The notes under the pieces: model-generated
The model's input: only the letters and a program-made list of their open reading frames with translations
Databases searched by the model: none
Told to the model about the DNA's origin: nothing
Source: Sulfuricaulis sp040901545
GTDB lineage: Bacteria; Pseudomonadota; Gammaproteobacteria; Acidiferrobacterales; Sulfurifustaceae
Assembly: GCF_040901545.1 (NCBI RefSeq)
Contig: NZ_JBBDYL010000045.1
Coordinates: forward strand, 186,001-250,000
Length of the DNA: 64,000 nucleotides
Reading direction: 5' to 3'
Part shown: one piece after another, positions 25,013 through 33,447 of the stretch
How the letters are laid out: each line of letters starts with the position of its first letter
Position numbering within the stretch: position 1 is the stretch's first letter
Translations under genes and position numbers: made by a program

Positions 25013-25795
25013 TTATCGAAACCGCCAGGTGAGGCCGGCGGTCACCTGCGTCGTGCGGGTGCTGCCGTCCATGACATTGCGCACGATCCCGAAAGCGAGG
25101 TCGAGATCCTTGCTGGGAGCATAGATGGCGCCGAGCTCGACGAAACCCATGCGCGCCTTGGCGGCCAGGTCCGGGTTAGTCATGATGCCGGCGTCGAGCG
25201 CCAGCGTCCAGCCCTCGGCGACATCCCATACCGGCGCCACCGACAATTGATAGAGCGTGCGGCGCTCGGCGGCGTTGAGTGCATCGTCGGCGTAATTCAC
25301 CCGGTCGACCAGCAGGTTCGCATGCACCGCGCCAAAACCGGTCTCCTGGGTCAACAACAAACCGACTCCGTAAGCGGCGCGCGCTGTGCCGAGTCCCCGC
25401 GCTTCGCTTTCCTTCGAGACGGGGAATTTAACCTGCGGTTTGAAGGCGAGGCTTAATTTGCTCGCCTCGTTTTCGTGGAAACGCCACTTGGCGCCGAGGA
25501 CCGGGTTCACCTCGCCGCGCTCCACGGTCGCCGGGGCATCCGGTATGATTTTCTGGCGGCCGAGACCGATAAAAATATCTAGCGCGTCGGTGATACCGCG
25601 CGTAAATCCGACGGGCACCTCATGCGTGGTGGTCGCTTCGCCAGGCACTCTGTCGGTTGAACGGTTGTAAGCGGCTTCCATCTGATTGCCGCCGGCGCCT
25701 TGCGTGCCGGTATCATCGGTCACCAACGGCTGAAAGGCCGACGCGGCGACCGGCAACAGGACAACGCCGGCAAGGGGGGTGATTGATAATTTCAT
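25013..25795 (-). CDS. Outer-membrane transporter-like beta-barrel protein (MetA/phenol-degradation type)
   Basis: 260 aa. Start MKLSITPLAGVVLLPVAASA gives a signal peptide cleaved after ASA; in-frame ATGs further upstream add a non-signal segment. The mature part begins FQPLVTDDTGTQGAGGNQME, which matches the start of the 'transporter, MetA-pathway of phenol degradation' outer-membrane family. It continues as beta strands with a C-terminal aromatic-Arg ending (LTWRFR). The substrate is unknown. No catabolic genes are adjacent. Confidence 0.72.
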   Translation of the reverse strand: MKLSITPLAGVVLLPVAASAFQPLVTDDTGTQGAGGNQMEAAYNRSTDRVPGEATTTHEVPVGFTRGITDALDIFIGLGRQKIIPDAPATVERGEVNPVLGAKWRFHENEASKLSLAFKPQVKFPVSKESEARGLGTARAAYGVGLLLTQETGFGAVHANLLVDRVNYADDALNAAERRTLYQLSVAPVWDVAEGWTLALDAGIMTNPDLAAKARMGFVELGAIYAPSKDLDLAFGIVRNVMDGSTRTTQVTAGLTWRFR

Positions 25796-25901
25796 TGGCC
25801 GCGAGCCTCGCGCTGAATTCCGATTGTGCATTGCCCATCGGCACACCGGCATTCTCACCCGGTCGATCGGTGTGAGTTGTGGCCGATGCATGTCGTGATA
25901 T

Positions 25902-26369
25902 TCAGTATTTCACTTTGATCTTGTCCACATCCTCCTTGGTGATGGCCGGTACATCGCCTTTCGCTTTCCACCGGTTAAGTTTCCAGGCATCCTTCCCCAC
26001 CCACTCCTTGAAAAGATTCAAATTTTTCTGGCGCTCTTCCTCGGCAGCGCCCAGGAATTGATACATATTGCCCGGCTTGCCACCGGCGTTTTTCCCGTCG
26101 TCGAGCCGTCGCATGATGGCGCCGGTATCAGGCCAGCCGATATAGAAAATCAGATCGGCATAAGTATCCATTCTTGGCCCCTTCAGCATGGCCTCAAATT
26201 TTTTTTGATCCTCCTTGAAATCACCGAGATAGGGGGCGCTCGCTCCATGGCAAGCCGAGCATTTTTGCTCCCACAGCGGTCGGATGTCTTTACGGTAAGT
26301 TACTTCGTCGGCGAAGCTGGCAATTGAAATACCAAAAACAGCAAAAATCGCGAACCCGGTCCGTAACAT
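25902..26369 (-). CDS. Periplasmic c-type cytochrome
   Basis: 155 aa with a signal peptide (MLRTGFAIFAVFGISIASFA) and one haem site CSACH (C37, C40, H41) in the context VTYRKDIRPLWEQKCSACHG, typical of small monohaem domains in respiratory or dehydrogenase-associated proteins. The distal ligand may be one of several Met residues. The upstream region has a perfect FNR-type box and a -10 at the class II distance, indicating control by oxygen limitation. It is monocistronic. Confidence 0.82.
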   Translation of the reverse strand: MLRTGFAIFAVFGISIASFADEVTYRKDIRPLWEQKCSACHGASAPYLGDFKEDQKKFEAMLKGPRMDTYADLIFYIGWPDTGAIMRRLDDGKNAGGKPGNMYQFLGAAEEERQKNLNLFKEWVGKDAWKLNRWKAKGDVPAITKEDVDKIKVKY

Positions 26370-26431
26370 GGTTTATTTCCTCAAAGGTTAAGAGATATTT
26401 TGAAACAAAAATTACGTGCGGATGCATAATT

Positions 26432-26472
26432 AGTGTAACCCGTAATGCTCGCGGTGCTTTGATTTGGATCAA
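26432..26472 (-). promoter_or_regulatory. FNR/Anr-type box and class II promoter for the cytochrome c gene
   Basis: TTGATTTGGATCAA (26459-26472) matches the FNR consensus TTGAT-N4-ATCAA at all ten fixed positions. On the minus strand a -10-like TACACT (26437-26432) predicts a start near 26425, putting the FNR box centre at about -41, the class II activator position. The start codon is at 26369. Confidence 0.75.
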
Positions 26473-27067
26473 ACCGGCACCGGTTTGCTGTCGACCGTCT
26501 GATGCAGGTCAGTCGGCTGATCTGGAAAGCTTTACGGTTCTCGAGGATTGAGCCTAGCCCGTTGTCGAAGTATCGACATCTTCCGCACGGGGAGAATAAC
26601 CCCGCGGATTCCGGTTATCGCCGGGCCTGCGGAAGGGGGACCAGATACCCCCCAAGATATCAATATTCAAAGGGGTCTCGCCGGCGCGGAGTCATTTCAG
26701 GTGGACTGACGGGCAACGGACGACCCGACGATGTTTGCCTGCAAACGCAATCCTTTTTCATCCAGCGACGTTATCTCATTATACCGCTGTGGTTCCGCAA
26801 GCTGTTCGAGGAGGTCGGATGGTAAACCGGCCTGGGAGTCTCAATGGTGAGCGTGTACGTCTTGTGGCCATGGCTGGTACTATGGGATATTGCTAGGCCC
26901 TGAATGGCTCAGTGTTAATACCTTTTCGCTTTCGTATAAACCGATGGGATTTAACCTTCCAGGCAAAGAGGGGCGGTGGGCTGTGGCCTCGCGACGCGAT
27001 AGGAGGTGACGCGCGTGCGCTGTCACCGCAGAATGATGCAACACCAGGTGATATATCGACCAACACA
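26473..27067. other. Long intergenic region before the tricarboxylate transporter
   Basis: About 600 bp without a supportable gene; ORFs such as 26502-26825 have Arg-rich, shadow-like composition and no ribosome binding site. A perfect 7-bp inverted repeat AAACCGG-CA-CCGGTTT lies at 26471-26486 just beside the FNR box. The promoter of the transporter operon must lie here, but I see no clear -35/-10 pair. Confidence 0.45.
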
Positions 27068-27079
27068 GGAGAACCGATC

Positions 27080-28039
27080 ATGAAGAAAACTACCAAATTG
27101 ATCACCGCCGTCCTCGGGCTGTTCGGGGGGCTAGTCGCCGCGCTGGCGATCGCGGCCTATCCGGATAAGACGATCAGTTACATCATCGCCTTCGGCCCGG
27201 GCGGCGAGTCCGACGTCTCGGCGCGCCTGCAGGAGCCGTTCTTCAAGAAATTCACGGGTCAGAACATCGCCATCCAGTACAAGCCCGGAGCCGGCGGCGC
27301 CTCGACCTGGTCGCAGCTCAACGGCATGCCGGCCGACGGCTACACCATCGTCGGCACCAACATTCCGCACATTGTTCTGCAGCCGCTCGAGAAAGATGTC
27401 GGCTACGAGACTGCCGATGTGGTTAACGTGTACTGGTTCCACTACACGCCGGATGCGATCATGGTGCCCGCGGACAGCCCGTACAAGACGCTCAAGGACC
27501 TGGTCGAGGCCGCGAAGAAGGCACCGGGCACAATCACGTTCTCCGGCTCGGGCACCAACTCTGCCAACCATCTGGCGCAACAGCGCTTCGACAAGCTCGC
27601 CGGTATCAAGACCACCTACGTGCCATTCAAGGGCACGGGCGCGTCGAACACGGCGCTACTCGGCAAGCAGGTGACCGGCTCGTGGGGGTACACCACCGTG
27701 CAGATGATGCTCGGCGAAAAGGCCCGCTGCCTGGCGGCGGCGATGGAAAAGCGCCACCCCAAGATCCCCGACTGCCCGACGTTCAAGGAGCTGGGCTATG
27801 ACCTGATCGGCGGCGCCTACCGCGGGATCGCCGTGCCGAAGTCCACGCCCGACAACGTCAAGAAGGCCGTCTCCGACCTGATCGGCAAGATCAACAAGGA
27901 CCCGGAGTTCATCGCCAAGATGGAGGAGAACGGGTTTGCCATGGTCGACGTGAGCTTGGCCGAGATGCCCAAGTTCATGGACCAGATGCGCCAGCTCTAC
28001 ACCGGGCTCGCGGTCGATATGGGCATTAAGAAGCGCTAG
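27080..28039 (+). CDS. tctC: Tripartite tricarboxylate transporter substrate-binding protein (TctC/Bug)
   Basis: 319-aa periplasmic binding protein with signal peptide MKKTTKLITAVLGLFGGLVAALAIA. The mature start AYPDKTISYIIAFGPGGESD is the Bug-family hallmark, followed by KPGAGGAST and the substrate-loop GTNIP. It delivers a carboxylate to the TctA/TctB permease encoded next. The start at 27080 follows CAGGAGAACC; the longer in-frame ORF from 26912 is rejected because it buries the signal peptide. The substrate (citrate, tricarballylate or another acid) cannot be read from the sequence. Confidence 0.93.
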   Translation: MKKTTKLITAVLGLFGGLVAALAIAAYPDKTISYIIAFGPGGESDVSARLQEPFFKKFTGQNIAIQYKPGAGGASTWSQLNGMPADGYTIVGTNIPHIVLQPLEKDVGYETADVVNVYWFHYTPDAIMVPADSPYKTLKDLVEAAKKAPGTITFSGSGTNSANHLAQQRFDKLAGIKTTYVPFKGTGASNTALLGKQVTGSWGYTTVQMMLGEKARCLAAAMEKRHPKIPDCPTFKELGYDLIGGAYRGIAVPKSTPDNVKKAVSDLIGKINKDPEFIAKMEENGFAMVDVSLAEMPKFMDQMRQLYTGLAVDMGIKKR

Positions 28040-28082
28040 CCGCTTCAACTGATGAATTCGGTGGCGACGAAGCCGGACGGCG

Positions 28083-29591
28083 ATGCCGGGCATCGAGTTT
28101 CTGGTTGACGCGCTGACTCCGGTCAATCTGCTGCTCGCGGTTGTTGGCGTTGCGGCCGGGACGATCATCGGTGCGCTGCCCGGCCTCACCGCCACCATGG
28201 CGGTGGCAGTGCTCGTGCCGTTCACCTTCGGAATGCCGCCGGCATCGGCGTTGATCGTCCTCGGGGCGATTTACACCGGCGCGATTTACGGCGGTGCGTA
28301 TTCCGCGATTCTGCTCAACACCCCCGGCACGCCCTCGGCGATCGCCACCACCTTCGAAGGCTACCCCATGGCCAAGCGAGGCGACGGCGATCTCGCCATC
28401 ACGCTCGCCTGTCTGGCTTCGGTCTTTGGCGGTCTGGTGGGTGCGCTATTTCTGCTTGGTCTCGCGCCGCCGCTGGCGGAGGTGGCGCTGAAGTTCGGAC
28501 CGGTCGAATACTTTTGGCTCGCGATCTTCGGACTGACGCTGATCGGTACCCTGAGTGAAGGTAACATGCTCAAGGGCTTGATCGGCGGTTGTGCCGGGTT
28601 ATTGCTGTCCATGATCGGTGTGGCGGAGGTGGGCGGCGACATCCGCTACACCATGGACCTCAAGATGCTGCTCGGCGGCGTCGACGTGGTGTCGGCCCTC
28701 ATCGGCCTGTATTGCATCCCGGTGCTGATCGATCTGGTCGCAACGCCGGATCCGCACCTGAAACTCGGCAACCAAATAGCCGGCTACCGTTTGCGCGAGG
28801 CGCTGTCGATCTCGTTGCGCTCCAAGGTTAATCTCATCCGCAGCTCCGTCGTCGGGACATTCGTCGGCATCCTCCCGGGCGCCGGCGGATCGATCGCCTC
28901 GCTGGTGGCGTACTCGGAAGCACGGCGCACATCAAAGCGATTGACGAATTTCGGCAAAGGCGAGCCGGACGGGGTATTGGCCACCGAAAGCGCAAACAAC
29001 GCCACCGTGGGCGGTGGCCTGATTCCCACCCTGGTGCTTGGCATTCCCGGAACCCCACCCGACGCTGTCATCCTTGGCGCCCTGCTGGTTCAGGGCATCC
29101 GCACCGGGCCTTCGCTGTTCGGCGAGCAGAGCTCGATCGTGTACACGTTTATTTATGGTCTCATCATCGCCACGTTGCTGATGCTGCCGATGGGGTTGCT
29201 GATCGGACGTTATGCATTCAAGTCGATCGTGACCATCCCGAAGGCGGTACTGGTGCCGGCAGTCGGTTTTCTGACGGTGATCGGCAGTTATGCCATCAAC
29301 AACAACACAGATGATGTGCTTGTGATGGTGGTACTCGGCATCATCGGGTGGGTCCTCAACCGTTTGGGTTACAGTCCGTCGCCGATCGTGCTCGGCGTGA
29401 TTCTCGGCCCGATCGCGGAGGCGGGATTCGTCCAGGGTTATCTCATCGGCGGCGCGCGCGGAAGCGTACTGGCCGAGTTCTTTTTCCGTCCGATCTCCAT
29501 GGCGGTCATCGGTTTTATCCTGTTGTCCTTGTTCTACCCGTACCTGACACGGCGATGGCACATGCGCCGAGGGGTGGTGTCCGGTGACTGA
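28083..29591 (+). CDS. tctA: Tripartite tricarboxylate transporter large permease (TctA)
   Basis: 502-aa inner-membrane permease with about 11-12 hydrophobic spans. Family signatures: IIGALPGLTATMAVAVLVPF and LNTPGTPSAIATTFEGYPMA, and the mirrored half LPGAGGSIASLVAYSEA with LVLGIPGTPPDAVILGAL. It forms the translocation path with TctB, driven by a cation gradient. It lies 43 bp after tctC, and tctB overlaps its end by 8 bp. Confidence 0.95.
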   Translation: MPGIEFLVDALTPVNLLLAVVGVAAGTIIGALPGLTATMAVAVLVPFTFGMPPASALIVLGAIYTGAIYGGAYSAILLNTPGTPSAIATTFEGYPMAKRGDGDLAITLACLASVFGGLVGALFLLGLAPPLAEVALKFGPVEYFWLAIFGLTLIGTLSEGNMLKGLIGGCAGLLLSMIGVAEVGGDIRYTMDLKMLLGGVDVVSALIGLYCIPVLIDLVATPDPHLKLGNQIAGYRLREALSISLRSKVNLIRSSVVGTFVGILPGAGGSIASLVAYSEARRTSKRLTNFGKGEPDGVLATESANNATVGGGLIPTLVLGIPGTPPDAVILGALLVQGIRTGPSLFGEQSSIVYTFIYGLIIATLLMLPMGLLIGRYAFKSIVTIPKAVLVPAVGFLTVIGSYAINNNTDDVLVMVVLGIIGWVLNRLGYSPSPIVLGVILGPIAEAGFVQGYLIGGARGSVLAEFFFRPISMAVIGFILLSLFYPYLTRRWHMRRGVVSGD

Positions 29592-30045
29592 GCGACCCGC
29601 GCGCGACATCGCGAGCCTGCTGTCCGCCGTCGGATTTATCGTCGTCGGGGCGCTGGCGCTGTATTACACCCGCGACATGACCCCGCTCGGGTCGGTGTTC
29701 CCGCGCACCATCGCCTCGGCGATGATCATATTTTCAGTTATCTATATTGTCTGGCGTTTCTTCAAGCCCCACGTCGGTGTCGAGCCACCGGCGCCGGGCT
29801 CGATCCCGCGCCGGCTGTTGCTGGTCGCGGTAATGGTCGCATGGGCGCTGTTGCTCAACCGCATCGGGTTTTTGGTTACCAGCGTAGTGGCGGCGCTGGC
29901 GCTGTTGCTGGTCGCCAACTGGGACCGCTGGACTGTGCGCCGCGCCATCGTCTACGCGCTCAGCACGCTGGCCTTGGTCGTCGGACTGTACGCGGTATTT
30001 GCTTTCGGACTGAAAGTGCCGCTGCCGACGGGCGCCCTGATGTAG
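29584..30045 (+). CDS. tctB: Tripartite tricarboxylate transporter small permease (TctB)
   Basis: 153-aa membrane protein with four hydrophobic spans (e.g. LLSAVGFIVVGALALYYT; LLVAVMVAWALLLNRIGFLV). The context DMTPLGSVFPRTIASAMIIFS fits the TctB family. GTG start at 29584 overlaps the tctA stop by 8 bp, indicating coupling. The order C-A-B differs from the more common C-B-A but is seen in this transporter class. Confidence 0.88.
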   Translation: MTERPARDIASLLSAVGFIVVGALALYYTRDMTPLGSVFPRTIASAMIIFSVIYIVWRFFKPHVGVEPPAPGSIPRRLLLVAVMVAWALLLNRIGFLVTSVVAALALLLVANWDRWTVRRAIVYALSTLALVVGLYAVFAFGLKVPLPTGALM

Positions 30046-30203
30046 CGTTAAACAAGTCCTACCCTGATATATTTCAGCAGTTCGGCACTTTCGTCGATGG
30101 TATATCCCGTTGCAGAACGACTACGTGCGCCTGCCCGGCATTGTTGGTTTCGGTTTCGAGGCCAAGACGGATCTGTAGGGATCATGGCGCCGCTGGCGCG
30201 CGC

Positions 30204-30791
30204 CTAACCGGCATCGGGCGCGTCGGCCGGCGCACTTTTAACCTTGAGCGCGAGCGGCTTGGAGATGCCGAGCTGCTTGAGCCGTTGCTCGGCGGCGTCG
30301 AGATTCTCCAGCTTGTCAAACGGGCCCAGGCGTACCCGATAGTAGTCCCCCCGCCCCTCGATGGTGACTTTCTGAATCTGCGCGACCAGGCCCGCGAGTG
30401 CGAGCTTGGCCTTGAGATGATCGGCCTCTTCAAAGCCGGCGAATGAGCCTGCCTGCAGAATGTAACTGACGCCCTCCTCCGGTTTGGTTTTGACCGGTTT
30501 GGCGCGCGCACGCCGTTCGGGCAGCACCGTCTCGGTTTCCGGAAGGATGGTGTAGAAATCGAATTTAGGCTTCGGAAGTTTCGCCGGTTCAGGCGCTCTT
30601 TTTGCTGGTTTTTCCGCCGGTTTGTTGAAGCTGGAAAAGAGGTTCGAGAGACCGCCACGGCCGTCGGCGCGATGCGTGAGCATTTGTGTCAGCATCACAC
30701 CGGCCACGCCGATGCCGATGCCGACCAAAAGCAGCAACCAGCCGCGTTTGTGCCACCGAGGTCCGGAAGATCTTCTGCGCCCCTGGGTCAT
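30204..30791 (-). CDS. SPOR domain protein
   Basis: 195-aa bitopic inner-membrane protein: short basic N-terminus, one membrane span (~18-36, GWLLLLVGIGIGVAGVMLT), a Lys/Pro-rich linker, and a C-terminal SPOR domain (~115-190) that begins YILQAGSFAGFEEAD and has VRLGPFDKLENLDAAEQ. SPOR domains bind denuded peptidoglycan at the division septum. It follows argS on the same strand with a 114-bp gap, a gene pair common in gammaproteobacteria. Confidence 0.9.
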   Translation of the reverse strand: MTQGRRRSSGPRWHKRGWLLLLVGIGIGVAGVMLTQMLTHRADGRGGLSNLFSSFNKPAEKPAKRAPEPAKLPKPKFDFYTILPETETVLPERRARAKPVKTKPEEGVSYILQAGSFAGFEEADHLKAKLALAGLVAQIQKVTIEGRGDYYRVRLGPFDKLENLDAAEQRLKQLGISKPLALKVKSAPADAPDAG

Positions 30792-30905
30792 GGAAAGCTA
30801 TTTAGCCACAGCGGGCCGAAAGAACACAGCGGAAAGAAACAAAATGATCATATTCATTTAGGGTCTTGCTATTCCCTGTGCGCTCGGCGATGCCGTTCGC
30901 GGAAT

Positions 30906-32666
30906 CTACATACTTTCCGGCGCCGACACACCCAGGAGCGCGAGCCCATTGGCAATGACCTGGCGTGCGGCCGAAATCAAGTTAAGACGCGCATCGCGCA
31001 CCGCGGCGTCGTCCACCAGAAAAGTGTGCGCCCCGTAATAGGTATGAAAATCGTAGGCGAGTTCTCGCAGGTAGTACGCGAGTTGATGCGGCTCATAGGC
31101 CAACGCAGCGGCCTCCACCATTTCGGGATAGCGCGCGAGGCGCTCGATGAGCGCCAGCTCATGAGGTTCCGTGAGGCGAGTGAGATTCCGGTCGCCGTTG
31201 GACGGATCATGAGCGAGCCCTTTTTCTTTCAGTTGGCGATACACGCTATGAATACGCGCGTGCGCGTACTGCACGTAATACACCGGGTTGTCGCTGGACT
31301 GTGACTTGGCCAGATCGAGATCGAAATCCATGTGTTGTTCACATTTGCGCAGCACGTAAAAAAACCGCGCGGCGTCATTACCCACTTCGCTCCGCAAGGT
31401 ACGCAGCGTGACAAATTCGCCGCTGCGCGTGGACATCTGCATGCGCTCACCTCCTTTATACAGGATGGCGAACTGGACCAGCAGTACGTGCAACCGCTCC
31501 GGGTCATCACCGATCGCGGCCAGTGCGGCCTTGATACGCGGAACGTAACCGTGATGATCCGCTCCCCAGATGTCGATGACCCGGTCGAAGCCGCGTTCGA
31601 GCTTGTCCATGTGGTAGGCGATGTCGTGGGCGAAATAGGTTTTCTGGCCGTTTTCGCGCACCAGTACGCGGTCCTTTTCATCGCCATAGTCGGTGGAACG
31701 GAACCACAGTGCTCCCTCTTTTTCATACGCATGATCCGATTGCTTTAGGCGGACGATGGCGCGATCGGCGGCGCCGTCTTCCACCAGTGCGCGCTCGGAA
31801 AACCACTGATCGTACGTGACACCGAATTCCTCTAGATCCTGGCGGATGTCATCGAGAATGACCCGCAGTCCGCGATCGAATACCTGGCGATAGTCGTTTG
31901 GGCCAAGGAGCGATTTGGCCCGCTCGATCAGCGCGTCGATGTGTTTCTCCTTGTCGCCGTTTTTGGGTTCATCCGGCGGGATGTTTTCGAACAGCACCGC
32001 CGCCGGTCGGCGAAACTTGTCGCCGTTTTCCCGTCGTACGGCGGCGCTGATGTCGTGCACGTAGTCGCCCCGGTAACCGTTGACGGGAAAGTCAAATTTC
32101 TCACCACTCAGCGCGAGGTAGCGCAGCCAGACACTGGTGGCGAGAATGTCCATCTGCCGGCCGGCGTCGTTGACGTAATATTCGCGATGCACCGCAAAGC
32201 CCACGGCGTCCAGCAAATTGGCCAGCGTGGCCCCGTAGGCCGCACCGCGCCCGTGACCGACGTGCAGCGGGCCCGTGGGGTTGGCCGAAACGAATTCCAG
32301 CTGGATTTTACGGCCCGCGCCGATCCGGCTGCGGCCGAATCGTTCGCGATGCGCCAGCACTTCACGGATGACATCGAGTTGGGCATCGGACGTGAGAAAA
32401 AAATTGATGAAGCCCGGCCCCGCAATCTTAACCTTGGCGATTTTTTCAGAAGCCGGCAGGGCTTTGCGGATTTTTTCAGCGAGCTCGCGCGGCTTGGCGC
32501 GCACCACTTTTGCCAGGACCAACGCTACATTGCTGGCAAAATCGCCGTGTTCCTTGGATTTCGTGTGATCGACATCGATGGTGGCGCCGTGATCTTGCGG
32601 CAGCACGCCATTGGCCTCGAGGCCCGCAAGTGCCGAGGCAATCAGATTTTCGATGTGGTGTTTCAA
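30906..32666 (-). CDS. argS: Arginyl-tRNA synthetase
   Basis: 586-aa class Ia aminoacyl-tRNA synthetase that charges tRNA-Arg. It has the N-terminal Add-1 domain, the HIGH-type motif in GPLHVGHGRGAAYG (~residue 130), the KMSKS-equivalent MQMSTRSGEFVTL, and a C-terminal anticodon-binding domain with the typical ending NGLALLGVSAPESM. Full length. Confidence 0.97.
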   Translation of the reverse strand: MKHHIENLIASALAGLEANGVLPQDHGATIDVDHTKSKEHGDFASNVALVLAKVVRAKPRELAEKIRKALPASEKIAKVKIAGPGFINFFLTSDAQLDVIREVLAHRERFGRSRIGAGRKIQLEFVSANPTGPLHVGHGRGAAYGATLANLLDAVGFAVHREYYVNDAGRQMDILATSVWLRYLALSGEKFDFPVNGYRGDYVHDISAAVRRENGDKFRRPAAVLFENIPPDEPKNGDKEKHIDALIERAKSLLGPNDYRQVFDRGLRVILDDIRQDLEEFGVTYDQWFSERALVEDGAADRAIVRLKQSDHAYEKEGALWFRSTDYGDEKDRVLVRENGQKTYFAHDIAYHMDKLERGFDRVIDIWGADHHGYVPRIKAALAAIGDDPERLHVLLVQFAILYKGGERMQMSTRSGEFVTLRTLRSEVGNDAARFFYVLRKCEQHMDFDLDLAKSQSSDNPVYYVQYAHARIHSVYRQLKEKGLAHDPSNGDRNLTRLTEPHELALIERLARYPEMVEAAALAYEPHQLAYYLRELAYDFHTYYGAHTFLVDDAAVRDARLNLISAARQVIANGLALLGVSAPESM

Positions 32667-32778
32667 GATGGTTTGTTATGCGCCCAAATGTCGCCGATTC
32701 TACCGGGCCGTTCGCGGTGCGAGAAGCGGTGTGGCTGGCCGGGAGATTTTGGCACTACCGGCTTATTAATTTTTTAAT

Positions 32779-33447
32779 TTATGTTCCGGCGGCGGTGTCG
32801 GTCGCCCCGTTGATCAGCATTTCCACCTCCCGCCGGTTCGCCCGTTTCATCGGTTTGCCGTCGACCGGACTTAATGGCGTTTCGCGCGCTTGACGATGAC
32901 CGAAGACACACAATTCCACGGGTACACCGTCGGCGGTAAAGCTGTAGGCCGGGTAGGCTTCATATCGGTCACCGCCGAAGCGCAGACGCCGGTCCGCCTG
33001 TTTGTAGGGAATGCCATGGTCGTCCAGCCAGAAGCCGATTTCTTCCGGTGTGTCCGCGGTGAGGTGCAACTCGATGGCGCTGGTCGAGGTGACGGTACCG
33101 CTCAACACCGGTCCAACCAGCCGCGGTTCGAATTTTTCGAGGAAATGCATGGCTTCGGCGGCGAGTTCACGCAAATGCCGGACAGTCTGCGTGAGTCGTC
33201 CACTGTGAAACAGACGCAGGTGTTCTTGGAGGGCCATATCCACTTCGTCGTTGCCCGGGAGATGTTTGGTTTCGGGCAGACCGAGGCGTTCCGCGGCCTT
33301 GCGCTTTGCGATCTGGAAATCGCGCACGCCTTCTTCCGCCATAATACGTGCGGCGTCCGTTGCAATGTGCCTGCGTAGCGTATCCGCACCCGGCACGTGC
33401 GACTTGTTGCGACGCCCGGTGGGAAGCGAGCGTGATTTGATGCCCAT
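32779..33447 (-). CDS. Conserved hypothetical protein (possible nucleotidyltransferase-like fold)
   Basis: 222 aa. The N-terminus is very basic (MGIKSRSLPTGRRNKSHVPG), followed by a helical part (DAARIMAEEGVRDFQIAKRKAAERLGL) and a beta segment GTVTSTSAIELHLTADTPEE that resembles the substrate strand of nucleotidyltransferase-like domains, though no clear GS...DxD motif is present. Similar proteins occur in other gammaproteobacteria without a known function. Its start codon overlaps the mrcA stop by 1 bp, so it is co-transcribed with PBP1A. Confidence 0.7.
   Translation of the reverse strand: MGIKSRSLPTGRRNKSHVPGADTLRRHIATDAARIMAEEGVRDFQIAKRKAAERLGLPETKHLPGNDEVDMALQEHLRLFHSGRLTQTVRHLRELAAEAMHFLEKFEPRLVGPVLSGTVTSTSAIELHLTADTPEEIGFWLDDHGIPYKQADRRLRFGGDRYEAYPAYSFTADGVPVELCVFGHRQARETPLSPVDGKPMKRANRREVEMLINGATDTAAGT

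Noticed and set aside
26502..26825. 107-aa ORF in the long gap before tctC
   Set aside because: Arg/Gly/Ser-rich composition typical of a non-coding frame, no ribosome binding site, no recognisable pattern.
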